Shown here: positions 6,728 to 9,963 of the stretch, in pieces
Layout of the letters: the number at the start of each line of letters is the position of its first letter
Numbering within the stretch: position 1 is the first letter of the stretch
From: Rhodospirillales bacterium
GTDB lineage: Bacteria > Pseudomonadota > Alphaproteobacteria > JAREAF01
Direction of reading: 5' to 3'
Length of the DNA stretch: 9,963 bases
Assembly: GCA_029240475.1 (NCBI GenBank)
Contig: JAREAF010000067.1
Coordinates: 1-9,963, forward strand
Notes under the pieces: generated by a model
Seen by the model: the letters and a program-made list of their open reading frames with translations, nothing else
What the model was told of the DNA's origin: nothing
Databases searched by the model: none
Made by a program: the position numbers and the translations under genes

Positions 6728-7465
6728 CTAGGCCTCTCGCATCGCCTTGAGCAGTCGCTGCGCGTAACCGTCCGCGAGCGCATTGAGCGCGGCGGCGCCG
6801 TTGCCGTTGAAGGACGAGCCGTGCATCACCGCAATGGTGCGCGGCTCGAGCGCCGCCAGCCTGCGGATCGTGGGGGCGGTGTTCGGGGTTAGCGCGCTCG
6901 CCTTGAACAGGTCCTCCGCCGCCATGGCCGGCCCGACGATGTCGCCGTCGGTGACGGCGGGCTGCCCGTCTCCCAGATGCGTGAAGAGATCGCCGCCGAG
7001 CAGCGTGCCGGTGGTCTCCTCATGGAGCACGCAGGCTTCCCAGCCATGCGGCACGTGCGGCGTGTCGATGTAGCGTACGCGCTTCTCGCCCAGCTCCAGC
7101 ACCGTGCCGTCCGTCAGCGCGCGCGGCGGGCGGTCGGCGAGGTCCTGGATCGAGACCATGCAGCCCGTGAGGCCGTGCACGATCTGGGCGTTCGGCGCAG
7201 CGGCGAGCCATTGGTTCATCGCTCCGCATTCGTCCGCCTCGACATGGCCGAAGCCGATCCAGCGCAGCTTCTCCAGCGGCAGGACGCGCGCCGCGGCGGC
7301 CGACACCGAAGCGAACAGCCCGCGCGGCCCGCAATGGAACAGAAGCGGCTCGTCGTCCAGCACCAGGAATTGGTTGAAGGTGAAGCCGCCGGGAAGGCCG
7401 TCTGCGGTCACGGCCGTCGACAGGCGCAGGATGCCGGGGGCGATCTCGTCGATGCGGGTATCCAT
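6728..7465 (-). CDS. Stand-alone metallo-beta-lactamase-fold protein with flavodiiron-like metal ligands
   Basis: The protein has 245 residues and starts at ATG 7463-7465. GGAG lies about 11 bp upstream, so the ribosome site is loose. The motif FGHVEADECG gives His74-x-Glu76-x-Asp78, as in flavodiiron (oxygen-reducing) proteins, rather than the HxHxDH of beta-lactamases and glyoxalase II. The other expected ligands are His140 (PHVPHGWE), Asp159 (LGGDLF) and His215 (MHGSSFNGNG). The 19-residue gap from His140 to Asp159 equals that between the matching residues of Desulfovibrio rubredoxin:oxygen oxidoreductase (His146, Asp165). The flavodoxin domain of true flavodiiron proteins is absent, and so is a signal peptide. 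Such single-domain proteins resemble the ODP (oxygen-binding di-iron) family. A cytoplasmic di-iron oxygen or NO reductase partner, or a sensor or hydrolase, are all possible. The gene is divergent from the phosphonate-type transporter operon and convergent with the DAO–GcvT gene. Fold secure, reaction unknown. Confidence 0.85.
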   Translation of the reverse strand: MDTRIDEIAPGILRLSTAVTADGLPGGFTFNQFLVLDDEPLLFHCGPRGLFASVSAAAARVLPLEKLRWIGFGHVEADECGAMNQWLAAAPNAQIVHGLTGCMVSIQDLADRPPRALTDGTVLELGEKRVRYIDTPHVPHGWEACVLHEETTGTLLGGDLFTHLGDGQPAVTDGDIVGPAMAAEDLFKASALTPNTAPTIRRLAALEPRTIAVMHGSSFNGNGAAALNALADGYAQRLLKAMREA

Positions 7466-7485
7466 GGACCGGGGGCTCCTAGCCG

Positions 7486-7529
7486 CAGGTGAATCGATCC
7501 GGAAGTGTCATTGAGGTGAAATGCACCTG
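7486..7529. promoter_or_regulatory. Cluster of AGGTG boxes upstream of the metallo-hydrolase gene
   Basis: AGGTGAA occurs at 7487-7493 and 7514-7520, and CACCT at 7524-7528 is its inverted partner, forming AGGTG-N5-CACCT (7514-7528). CAGGTG at 7486-7491 and CACCTG at 7524-7529 also face each other. The cluster lies 20-65 bp upstream of the minus-strand start and is less GC-rich than the genes. It is a candidate operator or promoter region for that gene; no regulator can be named. Confidence 0.25.
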
Positions 7530-7570
7530 AAGTAACGTTAAGCCGTGGGATTGAGCTTATTCGCAACGAT

Positions 7571-7600
7571 TTGACCATTGACAGTTCCGGTGCATAACTT
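7571..7600 (+). promoter_or_regulatory. Candidate sigma70-type promoter of the binding-protein operon
   Basis: TTGACC (7571-7576) is a near-consensus -35 box. It is followed after 17-18 bp by ATAACT/TAACTT (7594-7600) as a possible -10. A second -35-like box, TTGACA (7578-7583), overlaps this but has no -10 at proper spacing. Transcription would begin near 7607, leaving a leader of about 60 bases before ATG 7670. The region is A/T-richer than its surroundings, as expected for a promoter. Confidence 0.45.
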
Positions 7601-7615
7601 GTGATCGAACTGTCA
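7579..7615. promoter_or_regulatory. 9-bp inverted repeat over the promoter, candidate operator
   Basis: TGACAGTTC (7579-7587) and GAACTGTCA (7607-7615) are perfect inverted copies with a 19-bp spacer. The repeat begins just inside the -35 box, spans the candidate -10 and ends at the predicted transcription start. Centre-to-centre spacing of the arms is 28 bp, suited to a dimeric or cooperative repressor covering the promoter. A hairpin role is less likely because the left arm would precede the transcript start. Confidence 0.45.
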
Positions 7616-7631
7616 GAAGCCATAAGGGCCG

Positions 7632-7652
7632 GACGAACGGCCTGACGAACGG
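7632..7652 (+). repeat. Short tandem repeat in the leader of the binding-protein gene
   Basis: GACGAACGG occurs twice (7632-7640 and 7644-7652) with a 12-bp period, and a partial GACGAA follows at 7661-7666, beside the ribosome site AGGGAG (7656-7661). It lies in the predicted 5' leader between the promoter and ATG 7670. It may be a regulator contact or chance; no function is known. Confidence 0.35.
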
Positions 7653-7669
7653 GCAAGGGAGACGAAAAC

Positions 7670-8704
7670 ATGAGGACCACCACCTGGACACGCGGGAGCC
7701 TCGGCGCCTTGGCGCTGGGGGCCGCTGCCTTCTTTGCATTGCCGACCGCGGCGGCCGATCTAACCGTCTACACGGCAATCGAAGCCGACCAGCTGCAAGG
7801 CTATAAGGAGGCTTTCGAGGCCGACAATCCCGACATCACCATCAACTGGGTACGCGATTCGACCGGGGTCGTCACCGCCAAGCTTCTGGCCGAAAAGAGC
7901 AACCCTCAGGCCGACGTGATCTGGGGCCTGGCCGCCACTTCACTCCAGCTCCTCGACGCCGAAGGAATGCTGGAGCCCTACGCGCCGGCGGGGCTCGACA
8001 AGCTCTCGCCGAAGTTCCGCGACAAGAGCGACCCGCCGGCCTGGGTCGGGATGGATGCCTGGGGCGCGGTGATCTGCTTCAACACCGTCGAGGCCGAGAA
8101 GCAAGGTTTGAAAAAGCCGGAGAGCTGGGCCGATCTCACCAAGCCCGAATATGCCGGCAAGGTGGTGATGCCGAACCCGGCCTCCTCGGGCACCGGCTAT
8201 CTCATGGTGTCGAGCTGGTTGCAGATGATGGGCGAGGAAAAGGGCTGGCAATATCTCGACGCCTTCCACAACAACGCCGCCGTCTATACCCATTCGGGCT
8301 CCAAGCCCTGCAAGATGGCGGCAGCCGGCGAGTATCCGATCGGCCTCTCCTTCGAATACCGGGCCGCCAAGTCGAAGGCCGAGGGCGCGCCCATCGACAT
8401 CGTCTATCCCAAGGAAGGCCTCGGTTGGGACATGGAGGCGACCGCCATCGTCAAGGGCACCGATCAGCTCGAAGCCGCCAAGAAGCTGGTCGACTGGTCG
8501 ATCTCCAAGAAGGCCAACGAGATGTATGCCAAGGGCTACGCCGTCGTCGCCATGCCGGGCGCGGCGCAGAAGCTCGAATACATCCCCGAGAATTATGAAT
8601 CGATGCTGATCGACAACGACTTCGACTGGGCCGCCAGGGAGCGCGAGCGCATCCTGGCCGAGTGGTCGAAGCGTTACGACACCAAATCGGAGCCGAAGAC
8701 CTGA
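7670..8704 (+). CDS. phnS: Putative 2-aminoethylphosphonate ABC transporter substrate-binding protein (PhnS2-type)
   Basis: The protein has 344 residues. ATG 7670 follows AGGGAG (7656-7661). Residues 1-29 are a Sec signal peptide ending PTAAA, with a cut expected before Asp30, so the mature protein is periplasmic. The fold is the FbpA-like extracellular solute-binding class. Strong matches in memory to the putative 2-aminoethylphosphonate binding family (TIGR03261 type) include LTVYTAIEADQL (31-42), INWVRDSTGVVTAKLLAEK (58-76), ADVIWGLAATS (81-91), MPNPASSGTGY (167-177), THSGSKPCK (207-215) and GLSFEYRA (225-232). The Ser/Thr-rich loops probably contact the ligand's phosphonate or carboxylate. 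Two cysteines (136 and 214) remain in the mature chain and could form a disulfide. Its ATPase follows after 71 bp. Substrate is assigned by family only; related proteins bind iron or other phosphonates, so uptake of 2-aminoethylphosphonate is likely but not proven. Confidence 0.85.
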   Translation: MRTTTWTRGSLGALALGAAAFFALPTAAADLTVYTAIEADQLQGYKEAFEADNPDITINWVRDSTGVVTAKLLAEKSNPQADVIWGLAATSLQLLDAEGMLEPYAPAGLDKLSPKFRDKSDPPAWVGMDAWGAVICFNTVEAEKQGLKKPESWADLTKPEYAGKVVMPNPASSGTGYLMVSSWLQMMGEEKGWQYLDAFHNNAAVYTHSGSKPCKMAAAGEYPIGLSFEYRAAKSKAEGAPIDIVYPKEGLGWDMEATAIVKGTDQLEAAKKLVDWSISKKANEMYAKGYAVVAMPGAAQKLEYIPENYESMLIDNDFDWAARERERILAEWSKRYDTKSEPKT

Positions 8705-8725
8705 GCCTCGGCTGATCCTTGGCGT

Positions 8726-8765
8726 CTGCCCTGCCGGTCGGGCATCATGCCGGCGGGCAGGGCGG
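8726..8765 (+). promoter_or_regulatory. Stem-loop between binding-protein and ATPase genes
   Basis: GCCCTGCC (8728-8735) pairs with GGCAGGGC (8756-8763). The stem extends outward through a U-G and a C-G pair to 8726/8765, and a smaller symmetric element GGCATCATGCC (8741-8751) sits inside. It follows the binding-protein stop and reaches the G-rich ribosome site of the ATPase gene (8761-8767). Stem-loops here commonly protect the upstream binding-protein mRNA, so that more binding protein than ATPase is made. This one may also limit ribosome access. Confidence 0.5.
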
Positions 8766-8775
8766 GGCCAAGACG

Positions 8776-9903
8776 ATGATCGAACCGATGACCGGGAGCC
8801 TGACACCGGTCGCCGCCAACCGGCGGGACCGGCCCTATTTGCAGATCGAGGAGGTGACGAAGCGGTTCGGCGCCTTCACCGCGCTCGACCGCGTATCGCT
8901 GGAGGTCTTCGCCGGTGAGTTCGTGTGCTTCCTTGGGCCGTCGGGCTGCGGCAAGACCACGCTGCTGCGCGCCATCGCCGGCCTCGACCCGCAGACGAGC
9001 GGGCGCATCCTCCAGGAGGGCCGCGACATCTCGCGCCTGCCGCCGTCCAAGCGCGATTTCGGCATCGTGTTCCAGTCCTACGCCCTTTTCCCGAATCTCA
9101 CCGTCGATAAGAACGTCGCCTACGGACTGGACAGCCGCCACCGTCCCCGCGCGGAGGTCACGGCGCGGGTGAAGGAGCTGCTGGAGCTCGTCGGCCTGCC
9201 GAAACAGGGGCCCAAATACCCGGCCCAGCTCTCCGGCGGCCAGCAGCAGCGGGTGGCGCTGGCGCGCGCGCTGGCGACTTCGCCGGGCTTGCTCCTGCTC
9301 GACGAACCGCTGTCGGCCCTCGATGCGCGGGTGCGGGTGCGCCTTCGGCACGAGATCCGCTCGCTGCACCGGCGGCTCGGCGTCACCACCATCATGGTCA
9401 CGCATGATCAGGAGGAGGCGCTGACCATGGCGGACCGCATCGTGGTGATGAACCAGGGAGTGATCGACCAGGTCGGCACCCCGGTCGAGATCTACCGGCA
9501 TCCGGCGACCCCCTTCGTCGCCGATTTCGTTGGCTCGATGAACTTCCTAAGCGGCATCGTCATCGCGCCCGGGCGCGTGCGGGCCGCGGGGACCGAGCTG
9601 GTTTACGCCGACGGGGCGCCGCATCTGCCGCAGGGCAGCGCGGTGTCGGTCTGCCTCCGGCCCGAGGATGTGACGATCCGCGGCGTCGGCCCCGGTCAGG
9701 AGAATGTGGTGCCGGCGCGCATCCGCGATCTCGAGTTCCTCGGCTCCTTCTGCCGCGGCACGCTGGAGCCGCTGCAGGGCGAGGCGGCGTCCATCCTTGC
9801 CGATTTCTCGATCAATGCGGTGCGCGATCTTGGGCTGGGCAGCGGCATCGACGTGCTGGTCAGGCTGCCGCCCGACCGTTTGCGGGTGTTTGCGGCGGGG
9901 TAG
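8776..9903 (+). CDS. phnT: Putative 2-aminoethylphosphonate ABC transporter ATP-binding protein (PhnT2-type)
   Basis: The 375-residue ATPase powers the import system whose binding protein lies upstream, acting as a dimer on the inner face of the membrane. All nucleotide motifs are intact: Walker A GPSGCGKT (54-61), Q-loop Gln100, signature LSGGQ (152-156), Walker B LLLLDEP (172-178), D-loop SALD (180-183) and H-loop His210. The C-terminal part (about 280-370, with VPARIRDLEFLGSFCRGTL) is a TOBE-type domain, as in the MalK/PotA/FbpC group. Phrases such as GRDISRLPP and KYPAQLSGG fit the PhnT2 (TIGR03265-type) family. I chose ATG 8776, with a G-rich site (8761-8767) upstream. ATG 8788 is an alternative, and a TTG at 8719 is unlikely because it would place the intergenic stem-loop in coding sequence. 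The permease genes expected next would start at or beyond the window end. Confidence 0.87.
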   Translation: MIEPMTGSLTPVAANRRDRPYLQIEEVTKRFGAFTALDRVSLEVFAGEFVCFLGPSGCGKTTLLRAIAGLDPQTSGRILQEGRDISRLPPSKRDFGIVFQSYALFPNLTVDKNVAYGLDSRHRPRAEVTARVKELLELVGLPKQGPKYPAQLSGGQQQRVALARALATSPGLLLLDEPLSALDARVRVRLRHEIRSLHRRLGVTTIMVTHDQEEALTMADRIVVMNQGVIDQVGTPVEIYRHPATPFVADFVGSMNFLSGIVIAPGRVRAAGTELVYADGAPHLPQGSAVSVCLRPEDVTIRGVGPGQENVVPARIRDLEFLGSFCRGTLEPLQGEAASILADFSINAVRDLGLGSGIDVLVRLPPDRLRVFAAG

Positions 9904-9940
9904 GAATGGTCGCGCCGGTTGCACCGATCCCCCTCCCTGA

Positions 9941-9963
9941 CCCTTCCTCGCAAGAGGGAAGGG
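9941..9963. repeat. Hairpin with GCAA loop at the window end, likely intergenic repeat or terminator
   Basis: CCCTTCCTC (9941-9949) and GAGGGAAGGG (9954-9963) pair across a GCAA (GNRA-type) loop, with one bulged G. Pyrimidine-rich sequence CCCCCTCCCTGA (9929-9940) precedes it. Arms of this kind (CCCT-rich, GCAA loop, AGGG-rich) resemble intergenic palindromic repeats scattered through many GC-rich alphaproteobacterial genomes; that comparison is from memory. It starts 38 bp after the ATPase stop, so it could end or attenuate the transcript before the permease gene. The repeat may continue past the edge. Confidence 0.5.

Noticed and set aside
8719..8775. TTG at 8719 as the start of the ATPase
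   Set aside because: It would add 19 residues without family similarity that encode the intergenic hairpin; ATG 8776 gives a normal length.
9906..9963. Annotating a permease CDS at the right edge
   Set aside because: Only about 19 codons are visible, partly made of a palindromic repeat, with no transmembrane segment yet; kept as a finding instead.
1..9963. CRISPR arrays, insertion sequences, tRNA/rRNA genes, integration sites
   Set aside because: No regularly spaced repeats, transposase or integrase motifs, terminal inverted repeats with target duplications, or tRNA-like cloverleaf sequence were seen.

Overview
The window comes from a GC-rich bacterial chromosome. The strong third-position G/C bias, the family members present (a PhnS2/PhnT2-type aminoethylphosphonate uptake system, a dimethylglycine-dehydrogenase-like DAO–GcvT oxidoreductase, and a LuxR-type regulator with the architecture common in Rhizobiales and Rhodospirillales) and the AGGAG-type ribosome sites point to an alphaproteobacterium. 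That placement is inference. I see no rRNA, tRNA, CRISPR array, transposase or phage gene.

Layout. At the left edge (1-417, minus) lies the N-terminal part of a UV-damage endonuclease (UvsE/UVDE), cut by the window edge. Divergent from it is a LuxR-type transcriptional regulator (557-1677, plus). Its reading frame is broken by an apparent one-base deletion in a C run at 1342-1347, so it is a pseudogene or carries an assembly error. A 60-residue single-pass membrane protein (1759-1941) follows, then a perfect 10-bp hairpin (1959-1984) that separates it from a convergent Dabb-family small protein (1991-2293, minus). Divergent from the Dabb gene is a crotonase-superfamily protein (2380-3159) that lacks one of the two canonical hydratase glutamates. 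Next comes a secreted Gly/Thr/Ser-rich protein of unknown function (3225-4115), whose Shine-Dalgarno and start codon sit inside a palindrome.

The right half carries metabolism and transport. An 804-residue FAD oxidoreductase with a C-terminal GcvT/folate module (4308-6722) meets, tail to tail with only 5 bp between, a stand-alone metallo-beta-lactamase-fold protein (6728-7465, minus) with the ligand pattern of flavodiiron proteins. A 204-bp divergent control region (7466-7669) contains a candidate sigma70 promoter, a long inverted repeat and a short tandem repeat. It leads into a transporter operon: a periplasmic binding protein (7670-8704) and its ABC ATPase (8776-9903), both of the putative 2-aminoethylphosphonate type. 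A structured 71-bp spacer separates the two. The permease genes expected for this operon would lie beyond the right edge.

How they may work together. The only strongly supported functional unit is the phosphonate-type uptake operon, with substrate assigned by family resemblance. The neighbouring amine-oxidising DAO–GcvT enzyme and the di-metal hydrolase-fold protein could act on an imported amino(phosphonate) or a related N-methyl compound, but only proximity suggests this. I did not find a wholly new defence or mobile system. The best second-look items are the broken regulator, the non-canonical crotonase, the stand-alone flavodiiron-like protein, and several nucleic-acid structures placed over start sites or promoters.
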